Assembly: GCA_020024175.1 (NCBI GenBank) | Contig: JAHHUB010000068.1 | Span: 1-8,739 of the forward strand | Length of the DNA: 8,739 nucleotides | Direction: 5' to 3' | DNA from: Oscillospiraceae bacterium | GTDB taxonomy: Bacteria; Bacillota; Clostridia; Oscillospirales; Ruminococcaceae | Shown here: in pieces, positions 1 to 6,076 of the stretch | How the letters are laid out: each line of letters begins with the position of its first letter | Numbering within the stretch: position 1 is the first letter of the stretch | Notes under the pieces: model-generated | Told to the model about the DNA's origin: nothing | Databases searched by the model: none | What the model saw: the letters and a program-made list of their open reading frames with translations, nothing else | Translations under genes and position numbers: made by a program

Positions 1-316
1 TCTCTGTTTTTACTGGATTTTCCGAAACAAATTCAGGTTCCCATCCTGTAATATTATTTTTAAAGGCGTTTTCACTTACTTCATAGAGATAACAACTTTT
101 ATCTTTGAAAATTTCTTCAAAGGCTTTGGGATAACATTCAAAAATCACAGGTATGCCATTTTCTTCATCTATAATAAAATCAAAATCTGAATGATTTGCT
201 CCGAAAATTAAACTTGTAACCATATTATTTAAAGCATAGATATATGGTTTTTTATGAGAGGATATATGCGGCTGAAGAACCTTTATTCCACCTTTTGAAG
301 ATGTGTGATAAAGCAT
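1..316 (-). CDS. Unidentified protein, 3' end outside window (N-terminal ~105 residues visible)
   Basis: An open frame starts at ATG 314-316 and runs without a stop off the left edge, giving 105 complete codons. I cannot name the family with certainty. It has no signal peptide or membrane segment and looks like a soluble cytoplasmic protein. The start reads MLYHTSS, followed by a PYIYAL segment (residues 24-29), an acidic-aromatic stretch near 44-52, an LYEVSENAF segment (77-85) and WEPEFVSENPV (92-102). A His in the first strand, a Tyr in a YxYA-like strand and a late Glu loosely recall the H-Y-E arrangement of ADP-ribosyltransferase-fold proteins such as Arr or KptA, but this is inference. 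The start is supported by a GAGG motif at 327-330, inside the end of the upstream CPBP gene. Only 5 nt separate the two genes, so they are probably co-translated. It could instead be an uncharacterised conserved Clostridia protein of unrelated fold. Confidence 0.75.
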   Translation of the reverse strand, partial: MLYHTSSKGGIKVLQPHISSHKKPYIYALNNMVTSLIFGANHSDFDFIIDEENGIPVIFECYPKAFEEIFKDKSCYLYEVSENAFKNNITGWEPEFVSENPVKTE

Positions 317-321
317 AAAAT

Positions 322-1053
322 TTAAACCTCACTTTTAACTGTTTTATTTTGGTAAACCATATACAAAGAAAGCATTGTCAAAGCTAAATATCCTGTTATC
401 AGCAAAAAGTTTACTTCTATTTTAAATACGGACAACAAGGTATTGGCAAGTCCATGAAAAACCATACACAAAAATACAGAATTTGTTTTTTTATAAATAC
501 AGGATAACCAAAAACTCAGAAGTATTCCCTGTATAAAGAACAGATAAAAAGGTATATTCTGTTGTACACTGCCTTCAATAAACCACATTGGAATATGCCA
601 GCAAACCCAAAATATACCTGTAATAGTAACAGATGTGATGTACGGAAACCTAGTTTGCAAAACAGGTTCAAGCATACCTCGCCAGCCTAATTCCTCATTT
701 CCTCCTCCGATAAATGTTGCTGAAATAATTATAATTGGTATTGCAAAAGGTGGAATTTCTTGATTTAAACCCTGTGTTGCACCCATAATACCAATAAATA
801 ACAAAGATAAAATCAGAAAATATTTTATTCCACCTTTTTTTGTATGAAATATGTAATTTAATATAGATTTAAATGATTTATCCTCAAGGCATATTATTGT
901 GGCAATAGTAGGTCCAAAACCACCCAGCATAAATAATGCTCCATAGATAAATCCTTGATTAATTATATCAAATTTTAAAAGTACTGCCAGCAAAAACCAA
1001 GAAATCCAACTGATAAAATATGTTATAGATAAAAATTTTATTGCTTTTTTCAT
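322..1053 (-). CDS. CPBP family intramembrane metalloprotease-like protein
   Basis: This 243-residue polytopic membrane protein has the three motifs of the CPBP (CAAX protease / Abi, PF02517) family. NEELGWRG at 119-126 supplies the Glu-Glu and Arg (E120, E121, R125), FWVCWHIP at 148-155 supplies H153, and FHGLAN at 199-204 supplies H200 and N204. Hydrophobic segments lie at about 7-26, 34-55, 77-92, 102-117, 140-157, 167-186, 191-208 and 214-234. Family members process prenylated or other peptides, or act in bacteriocin self-immunity; the substrate here is unknown. The catalytic residues look intact, so it is probably not a pseudogene. Only a weak ribosome binding site (AGAGTGA, 1064-1070) precedes the start. 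A hairpin separates it from leuS, so it is probably a separate transcription unit, or is expressed by read-through. The next gene follows after 5 nt. Family confidence is high, function low. Confidence 0.9.
   Translation of the reverse strand: MKKAIKFLSITYFISWISWFLLAVLLKFDIINQGFIYGALFMLGGFGPTIATIICLEDKSFKSILNYIFHTKKGGIKYFLILSLLFIGIMGATQGLNQEIPPFAIPIIIISATFIGGGNEELGWRGMLEPVLQTRFPYITSVTITGIFWVCWHIPMWFIEGSVQQNIPFYLFFIQGILLSFWLSCIYKKTNSVFLCMVFHGLANTLLSVFKIEVNFLLITGYLALTMLSLYMVYQNKTVKSEV
326..333 (-). promoter_or_regulatory. Ribosome binding site of the unidentified downstream gene
   Basis: The minus strand reads AGTGAGGT about 10 nt before ATG 314-316. The site lies within the last codons of the CPBP gene, where GAG GTT TAA encodes Glu-Val-stop, so translation of the second gene is probably coupled to the first. 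It supports the chosen start. Confidence 0.5.
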
Positions 1054-1103
1054 AATATATCAATCACTCTTTTCTCTATATTCATATATTTTTATATAAG
1101 TTT

Positions 1104-1136
1104 AAAAGTGGCATTTATATGACAAATGCCACTTTT
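1104..1136 (-). terminator. Intrinsic terminator-like hairpin after leuS
   Basis: A perfect 13-bp inverted repeat pairs 1104-1116 with 1124-1136 around a 7-nt loop; the core is GTGGC/GCCAC. It lies about 60 nt past the leuS stop, where an operon terminator is expected. On the minus strand the 3' arm ends in TTTT followed by AAAC, a short U-tract. On the plus strand the arm is followed by six T, so the hairpin is formally bidirectional and the U-tract is better on the plus strand. No plus-strand gene feeds into it within the window. It could also act as a leader hairpin for the CPBP gene if a promoter lies upstream of it. Confidence 0.65.
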
Positions 1137-1144
1137 TTAGCACC

Positions 1145-1160
1145 ATTATAATATTATAAT
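1145..1160. promoter_or_regulatory. AT-only 16-bp palindrome containing TATAAT, possible -10 region
   Basis: ATTATAATATTATAAT is a perfect palindrome in the leuS-CPBP interval and carries two TATAAT matches on each strand. On the minus strand these could serve as -10 elements for the CPBP pair. However, I find no good -35 hexamer at 16-18 nt (the bases at 1176-1181 read AAACAC). In DNA this AT-rich, chance is a real alternative. Confidence 0.25.
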
Positions 1161-1195
1161 TACTTCATATGCTGTGTGTTTGTAAGTTACTTCAG

Positions 1196-3601
1196 CTATT
1201 TGATTACAATATTTACAATTTTTCCCGGTACACAGATTTCTTTGATAATTGTCTTACCCTCAAGGAGTGATTTAATTGTTTCGTCTGCTTTGGCAATAGC
1301 AATAGTTTTATCCTTATCAGCATCTGCAGGTATTGTAATTCTGGATTTAACTTTACCGCAAATTTGCACAGCAATTTCAATCACATCATCAATACATTTG
1401 CTTTCGTCAAATTTTGGCCATATTTGTTCATTTAACATACCACCGAAATTACAGATTTCCCAAAGTTCTTCTGTAAGGTGAGGTGCAAATGGGTTGAGCA
1501 AAATAAGCAATGTCTTATATTCAGCTCTGTTTACAGATTTTTTGTCGTAAAGTTCATTTACCAAAGTCATCAAAGATGCAATAGCTGTATTGAATTTCAT
1601 ATTTTCAATATCTTCAGAAACTTTCTTTATGGTCTTATGCATAATGCTTTCCATATCTTCACGATATGTATCTCCATCAATAAGCATTTCCTGCATATTC
1701 CAAATTCTGTCGGCAAATCTCTTGCAGCCCTTGATAGAAGATGTATTCCATGGTGCAACCTTTTCATAATCACCAATAAACATTTCATAAAGACGAAGAG
1801 TATCTGCACCATAGTCATTAATAATGTCATCGGGATTTACTACATTTCCACGGGATTTACTCATCTTTTCGTTATCTTCACCCAAAATCATACCATGGCT
1901 GGCTCTTTTTGCATATGGTTCGGGAGTGCTTACCACACCTATATCGTAAAGGAACTTATGCCAAAATCTAGAGTACAAAAGGTGAAGTGTGGTGTGTTCC
2001 ATACCACCGTTGTACCAGTCAACAGGAAGCCAGTAATCCAGTGCTTCCTTAGCTGCCAAAGCGTCATTGTTCTTAGGGTCGCAATATCTCATAAAGTACC
2101 ATGAAGAACCTGCCCATTGAGGCATGGTATCTGTTTCTCTCTTAGCATCTGCACCACAGACAGGGCATTTTACATTAACCCATTCATGAATGTTTGCAAG
2201 AGGAGATTCTCCGTTTTCAGTAGGTTCACAGGATTCCACATTAGGAAGTCTTAACGGCAAATCTTTTTCATCCATAGGAACATATCCGCATTTAGGGCAA
2301 TGAATAATCGGAATTGGTTCACCCCAATATCTCTGACGGGCAAATACCCAGTCACGGAGTTTATAGTTTACTTTTTCCTTGCCAAGACCCTTTTCTGTAA
2401 GATATTCAATCATCTTTTTCTTAGCATCTTCTACAGAAAGTCCATCCAGAAAACCTGAGTTTACCATAATTCCTGTTGCACAGTCGGTAAATGCTTCTTC
2501 TTCCACATTTCCGCCTTTTACAACTTCGATTATAGGCAGATTAAATTTCTTTGCAAATTCCCAGTCCCTTGTGTCATGAGCAGGAACTGCCATAATTGCA
2601 CCTGTACCATAGGTCATAAGAACATAGTCTGACACAAAAATCGGTATCTCTCTTCCGTTTGCCGGGTTAATTCCCATTACACCATCAAGTTTAACACCTG
2701 TTTTGTCCTTGTTCATTTCAGTTCTTTCAAAGTCAGATTTTTTAGCGGCTTCTTCTCTGTATGCTCTGATTTCATCTATATTGCTGAGTTTATCTGCCCA
2801 TTTTTCAATATATGGGTGTTCCGGAGAAATTACCATATAAGTAGCACCAAACATTGTGTCAGCTCTGGTAGTAAAAATAGAAAGCTTATCCCCTGCTGTG
2901 GTGTCAAAATTTACTTCTGCACCTGTACTGCGGCCAATCCAGTTAATTTGTGAAGTTTTAACTCTGTCAATATAATCCACATCTTTAAGTCCGTCAATAA
3001 GTTTATCGGCATATTCGGTAATTTTCAGCATCCACTGACTTTTTACTTTGTGTACAACAGGACTCTTACAGCGTTCACATACACCGTTTACAACTTCTTC
3101 ATTTGCAAGAACAGCTTTACAGCCTGTACACCAGTTTACATTCATTTCCTTTTTATAAGCAAGCCCATGTTTAAAAAGCTGAAGGAAAATCCACTGTGTC
3201 CACTTGTAATAATCAGGGTCAGTTGTGTTTATTTCTCTGTTCCAGTCAAAAGAAATACCAAGAGATTTAATCTGTTTTTTAAATCTTTCCACATTGTTTT
3301 TAGTTACTATTTCAGGATGAATATGGTTTTGGATAGCAAAGTTTTCGGTAGGCAAACCAAATGCGTCCCAACCCATAGGATAAAGTACATTATAGCCTTG
3401 GAAACGTCTTTTTCTAGCTACAATATCCATAGCTGTGTAAGAACGGGGATGTCCTACATGAAGTCCCTGTCCTGATGGATACGGAAATTCAACCAAAACA
3501 TAATATTTAGGTTTGCTGTAATCATTGGTTGCAGCAAAGGTATTTTTTTCATCCCAAATATCCTGCCACTTTTTTTCTATTTTTTTATAGTCGTAATACA
3601 T
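1196..3601 (-). CDS. leuS: Leucyl-tRNA synthetase (LeuRS)
   Basis: This cytoplasmic class I aminoacyl-tRNA synthetase charges tRNA-Leu with leucine. Its 801 residues are close to the usual bacterial length of about 800-860. The HIGH-type motif is HVGH at 48-51 and KMSKS is at 579-583. The CP1 editing domain (about 225-415) carries TTRADTMFG (244-252) and the AHDTRD segment (341-346), whose aspartates match the family's editing residues. Two zinc-ribbon cysteine sets are visible: C158/C161/C175/C178 and C435/C438/C479/C482. DWVFARQRYWGEPIP (417-431) and the C-terminal anticodon-binding region (about 650-801) are typical. The ATG start has an AAAAGGAG site at 3611-3618, 9 nt upstream. It is the last gene of the housekeeping operon, 22 nt after rsfS, and has no T-box leader of its own. 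No frameshift or missing key residue is seen. Confidence 0.98.
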   Translation of the reverse strand: MYYDYKKIEKKWQDIWDEKNTFAATNDYSKPKYYVLVEFPYPSGQGLHVGHPRSYTAMDIVARKRRFQGYNVLYPMGWDAFGLPTENFAIQNHIHPEIVTKNNVERFKKQIKSLGISFDWNREINTTDPDYYKWTQWIFLQLFKHGLAYKKEMNVNWCTGCKAVLANEEVVNGVCERCKSPVVHKVKSQWMLKITEYADKLIDGLKDVDYIDRVKTSQINWIGRSTGAEVNFDTTAGDKLSIFTTRADTMFGATYMVISPEHPYIEKWADKLSNIDEIRAYREEAAKKSDFERTEMNKDKTGVKLDGVMGINPANGREIPIFVSDYVLMTYGTGAIMAVPAHDTRDWEFAKKFNLPIIEVVKGGNVEEEAFTDCATGIMVNSGFLDGLSVEDAKKKMIEYLTEKGLGKEKVNYKLRDWVFARQRYWGEPIPIIHCPKCGYVPMDEKDLPLRLPNVESCEPTENGESPLANIHEWVNVKCPVCGADAKRETDTMPQWAGSSWYFMRYCDPKNNDALAAKEALDYWLPVDWYNGGMEHTTLHLLYSRFWHKFLYDIGVVSTPEPYAKRASHGMILGEDNEKMSKSRGNVVNPDDIINDYGADTLRLYEMFIGDYEKVAPWNTSSIKGCKRFADRIWNMQEMLIDGDTYREDMESIMHKTIKKVSEDIENMKFNTAIASLMTLVNELYDKKSVNRAEYKTLLILLNPFAPHLTEELWEICNFGGMLNEQIWPKFDESKCIDDVIEIAVQICGKVKSRITIPADADKDKTIAIAKADETIKSLLEGKTIIKEICVPGKIVNIVIK

Positions 3602-3623
3602 TTTAAAAAACTCCTTTTAGGTT

Positions 3624-3962
3624 TTAAAATTCTATTTGTGGAGCATCTGCCCAAAGTCTTTCCAAAGAATAGAATTGTCTGGATTCTTCGGTAAAAATAT
3701 GAACAATTACATCTCTGTAATCGGAAAGAGTCCAATCAGCGTTGTTTTCACCTTCAACTTTTCTTGCAAAAACGCCTTCCTTTGCAAGACCTTCATCCAA
3801 ATATTCTGTAAGCGATTTTACCTGAGAAATACTGCTGCCGGAAGCGATTACAAAATAATCGGCAATAGCTGTAAGTCCTTCCAGTTTTAATATTTTAACA
3901 TCTTTTGCAAGTTTATCATCAAGTATTTTTGCTGCTTTTTGAGCAATTTCAAGTGAAGTCAA
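3624..3962 (-). CDS. rsfS: Ribosomal silencing factor RsfS (RsfA/DUF143 family)
   Basis: A 112-residue protein of the RsfS/Iojap family. Known members bind ribosomal protein uL14 on the 50S subunit and block subunit joining, lowering translation when nutrients are scarce. The signature is complete: ADYFVIASGSS (34-44), DWTLSDYRDVIVHIF (76-90) and the C-terminal RQFYSLERLWADAP (95-108). The start codon is TTG (3960-3962). It is preferred because no in-frame ATG lies nearby, because the N-terminus MTSLEIAQKAAKIL aligns with what is usual in the family, and because an AAGGGGG ribosome binding site sits 8 nt upstream. It follows nadD-yqeK by 13 nt and precedes leuS by 22 nt; yqeK-rsfS is a conserved adjacency in Firmicutes. 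Confidence 0.96.
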   Translation of the reverse strand: MTSLEIAQKAAKILDDKLAKDVKILKLEGLTAIADYFVIASGSSISQVKSLTEYLDEGLAKEGVFARKVEGENNADWTLSDYRDVIVHIFTEESRQFYSLERLWADAPQIEF

Positions 3963-3970
3963 AATTAAAT

Positions 3971-3977
3971 CCCCCTT
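3971..3977 (-). promoter_or_regulatory. Ribosome binding site fixing the TTG start of rsfS
   Basis: The minus strand reads AAGGGGG, 8 nt before TTG 3960-3962. Its first two bases are the last two of the nadD-yqeK TAA stop, so termination and re-initiation are probably coupled. The five-G run is an unusual variant of GGAGG. Confidence 0.6.
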
Positions 3978-5154
3978 ATTTTAAAAAAACTGAATAATAA
4001 TTATATGTTTTAACCGTTATTTCACTTATTAAATCTTTATTTCTGAAAAGGTTTTCAAAATTAAATTCAGAAACAAATGCTACGGTTTTTTCAAGGCTTT
4101 CTTCAGCAAGTTTACGCACATAATCCACATTATGATAATCTCTCTCAACACTGATTACATCTGCCACATATACAATCATTTCCAAAAGACTCATGGCAGG
4201 TCTGCCAGTAGTATGGTAGCGTACAGCGTTTATAATATCCAGATTATACACACCCATTTCATCAAAAATATATTCTGCTGCTGTTATACCATGAAGAATT
4301 TTTTTCTGAGAAAAAGTTATTTTGTCCCATTTTATACGGGAAGCTCTTATAATATCAATTTGTTTGTCTGTATCCATGCGTTTGCAAATATCATGAAGAA
4401 GCCCTGCTGTTCTGGCTATATGAGTATTAGCTCCATATTTTTTTGCCAAATATTCGGCACTGTCTGCCACATTAAGTGAATGAATATATCTTTCTTTTTC
4501 CACGGATTTTTCTAATTTTTCTCTGAATTTTTCCAGTGGATAAATATAATCATTTTCATCAAAACCATAAAGTCCGTTTTGTTTAATATATTCCAATACT
4601 TCATAAGTAATGTTTTCATCATCTTTTTTTGCAGATAGATTTTGTCTTATTTCTGTGGAATTTACAGGCATTATTTCAATGGGAAGAATTTCTGTTTTTG
4701 CATTTAAACTTTCCAGTCGAGTTTTATATTTTAAAAGTTCCTCATTTGATTCTTCCAATCTTGCCGCTGTAACAAATGTAACCATTTCACAAAGTTCGGA
4801 AAATTTAAACCAGTTTTCCAGTGTTAAAAACATATCACTGCCTGTAATAAGATAAATATGGGCATCAGGATATTCACTTTTTAAATGGTGAATAGTGGAA
4901 ACAGTATAATTTATTTCTTTTCTGTTTACTTCCCAATCGGAAACTATGGCTTTATCATTATTTTTAAATGCCAAATCACACATTCTTATTCTATGTTCAC
5001 CAGAAACCAAATCCCTGTCATCTTTATACCAGGTATCACCTACAGGCATAATAAAGAGTTTATCAAGTGCCAATTTTTCAGCAGCCGTTTCCGCCAAATT
5101 AATATGTCCTTTATGTGGAGGATTAAAACTTCCTCCGTAAACTCCTATTTTCAT
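3976..5154 (-). CDS. nadD-yqeK: Fused nicotinate-nucleotide adenylyltransferase (NadD) and YqeK-type HD phosphohydrolase
   Basis: A 392-residue two-domain cytoplasmic protein. Residues 1 to about 198 are NadD, which makes deamido-NAD from nicotinate mononucleotide and ATP. They carry GGSFNPPHKGH at 7-17 (GxFxPxHxGH nucleotidyltransferase motif), GSDMFLTLENW at 105-115 and NSTEIR at 165-170. From about 205 to 392 it is a YqeK-like HD domain with H225, the LLHDICK pair H254/D255, H288, H314 in RYHTTGRPAMS and D332 in VYVADVIS, a full metal-ligand set. Known YqeK proteins hydrolyse Ap4A symmetrically to ADP. In most Firmicutes nadD and yqeK are adjacent separate genes; here they share one frame with no stop or internal start signal noted at the junction. 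GGAGG at 5160-5164 supports the ATG. The gene lies 11 nt after yhbY and 13 nt before rsfS. Confidence 0.95.
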   Translation of the reverse strand: MKIGVYGGSFNPPHKGHINLAETAAEKLALDKLFIMPVGDTWYKDDRDLVSGEHRIRMCDLAFKNNDKAIVSDWEVNRKEINYTVSTIHHLKSEYPDAHIYLITGSDMFLTLENWFKFSELCEMVTFVTAARLEESNEELLKYKTRLESLNAKTEILPIEIMPVNSTEIRQNLSAKKDDENITYEVLEYIKQNGLYGFDENDYIYPLEKFREKLEKSVEKERYIHSLNVADSAEYLAKKYGANTHIARTAGLLHDICKRMDTDKQIDIIRASRIKWDKITFSQKKILHGITAAEYIFDEMGVYNLDIINAVRYHTTGRPAMSLLEMIVYVADVISVERDYHNVDYVRKLAEESLEKTVAFVSEFNFENLFRNKDLISEITVKTYNYYSVFLK

Positions 5155-5165
5155 GATGTCCTCCG

Positions 5166-5456
5166 CTATTTAAGTTGAATTTTAGGATTTTCGTGATTTC
5201 TTCTGAATAAAACAAATCTTGTTCCGATAACCTGTACTATATCAGCATTGGTTTTTTCTGCAATTTCTTCAGCAGCTTCTCTGGCAAAAGAAGGTGCATT
5301 GTCCAAAGCTCTCATTTTAATAATTTCTCTGGCTTTTAAAGCTTCATCAACCTGAGTTATGAGGGAATCTGTAATTCCTCCCTTGCCGACCTGCAAAATT
5401 GTATCTATTGTATTTGCCATTCCTCTTAGTTTTGCTCTTTGTTTACTGTTTAACAT
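5166..5456 (-). CDS. yhbY: YhbY family RNA-binding protein (CRM domain)
   Basis: A 96-residue protein filled by a single CRS1-YhbY (CRM, PF01985) domain. The family associates with pre-50S ribosomal particles and is thought to help large-subunit assembly; the exact role in this organism is inferred. Visible features are the N-terminal LNSKQRAKLRGMAN helix, the GKGG turn at 24-27 (GxxG RNA-binding loop), the REIIKMRAL strand (43-51) and the C-terminal VQVIGTRFVLFRR strand pair (74-86). The length is typical. ATG 5454-5456 has AAAGGA at 5465-5470, 8 nt upstream. The gene stops with TAG 11 nt before nadD-yqeK. The same yhbY-nadD-yqeK-rsfS order is familiar from other Firmicutes. In B. subtilis this family is called YqeI. 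Confidence 0.94.
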   Translation of the reverse strand: MLNSKQRAKLRGMANTIDTILQVGKGGITDSLITQVDEALKAREIIKMRALDNAPSFAREAAEEIAEKTNADIVQVIGTRFVLFRRNHENPKIQLK

Positions 5457-5479
5457 ATATCCGTTCCTTTCAAAAATAA

Positions 5480-6076
5480 TTATTCTTTCATAATTTCAGG
5501 TAAAGCTTCTGCCAAAAGGCGAAGAGCTTTTCCTCTGTGGCTGATTTCATCTTTTTCCTCATTGGAAAGTTCAGCCATAGTTTTTCCGTCTTTTGCAATA
5601 AATATAGGATCATAGCCGAAACCGCCATCTCCCTTAGGTTCATATCCGATTTCACCATCACATCTGCCATAAAAAACATATTCTTTACTGTCCTTGTTTA
5701 TATATACAATTACACAGGCAAAATATGCACTTCTGTCATTAGTACCTTGATTTTGGATTTCTTCCACAAGTTTTTTCATTTTGTGGTTATAATCCATATC
5801 TTCACCGCCATATCTGGCAGTATGTACTCCAGGTCTGCCTCCCAAACAGTTTACACAAAGACCGGAGTCATCTGCTATAACAGGTCCACCTGTAATTTTA
5901 TGAAGTGTTCTGGCTTTTATAAGTGCATTTTCTTCAAATGTATTTCCATCTTCCACAATTTCTACAGGAAGTTCCATATCTTTCATGGAAACAAGAGTTA
6001 TATCATAAGCTTCCATTATGCGATTTAATTCTTTTAATTTTCCGTTATTCTTCGTCGCTGCTATCACTATCATCAT
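5480..6076 (-). CDS. rdgB: XTP/dITP pyrophosphatase (RdgB/HAM1 family)
   Basis: This cytoplasmic house-cleaning enzyme hydrolyses dITP, ITP and XTP to monophosphates and so keeps deaminated purines out of DNA and RNA. The chosen 198-residue form has the usual family length (about 195-205). Motifs are ATKNNGKLKE near the N-terminus (7-16), IADDSGL (67-73) leading into RPGVHTARYGG, GDGGFGYDPIF (149-159) and SHRGKAL (179-185), which together form the substrate and metal site. The start is set at ATG 6074-6076, or at the adjacent ATG 6071-6073. A strong AGGAGG at 6083-6088 lies 6 or 9 nt upstream. An ATG at 6089-6091 would add five residues but places this site inside the coding region. The start overlaps the end of ftsY by about 32 nt in another frame. 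It precedes yhbY by 23 nt. Confidence 0.95.
   Translation of the reverse strand: MMIVIAATKNNGKLKELNRIMEAYDITLVSMKDMELPVEIVEDGNTFEENALIKARTLHKITGGPVIADDSGLCVNCLGGRPGVHTARYGGEDMDYNHKMKKLVEEIQNQGTNDRSAYFACVIVYINKDSKEYVFYGRCDGEIGYEPKGDGGFGYDPIFIAKDGKTMAELSNEEKDEISHRGKALRLLAEALPEIMKE

Noticed and set aside
322..1053. CPBP gene as part of a toxin-antitoxin or abortive infection system
   Set aside because: The family name Abi is suggestive, but no toxin, antitoxin or phage gene is visible. The partner gene is unidentified, so only a cautious finding is reported.
1054..1103. Sigma-A promoter between the hairpin and the CPBP gene
   Set aside because: TATAAA at 1091-1096 and TTGTCA at 1120-1125 are present, but they are about 23 nt apart, too far for a standard promoter. 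AT-richness makes isolated matches uninformative.
1627..1830. Minus-strand 67-codon frame inside leuS
   Set aside because: It is out of frame within leuS and has no family resemblance.
1176..2104. Open frames on the plus strand opposite leuS (1176-1481 and 1478-2104)
   Set aside because: They lie antisense to an intact, motif-complete leuS, have no recognisable domains, and their Cys/Phe/Ile-rich composition is what the reverse strand of an AT-rich gene gives.
5537..6028. Plus-strand open frames opposite rdgB and the other operon genes (e.g. 5537-6028, 4132-4479, 3050-3475)
   Set aside because: All are antisense to well-supported genes, with no conserved motifs.
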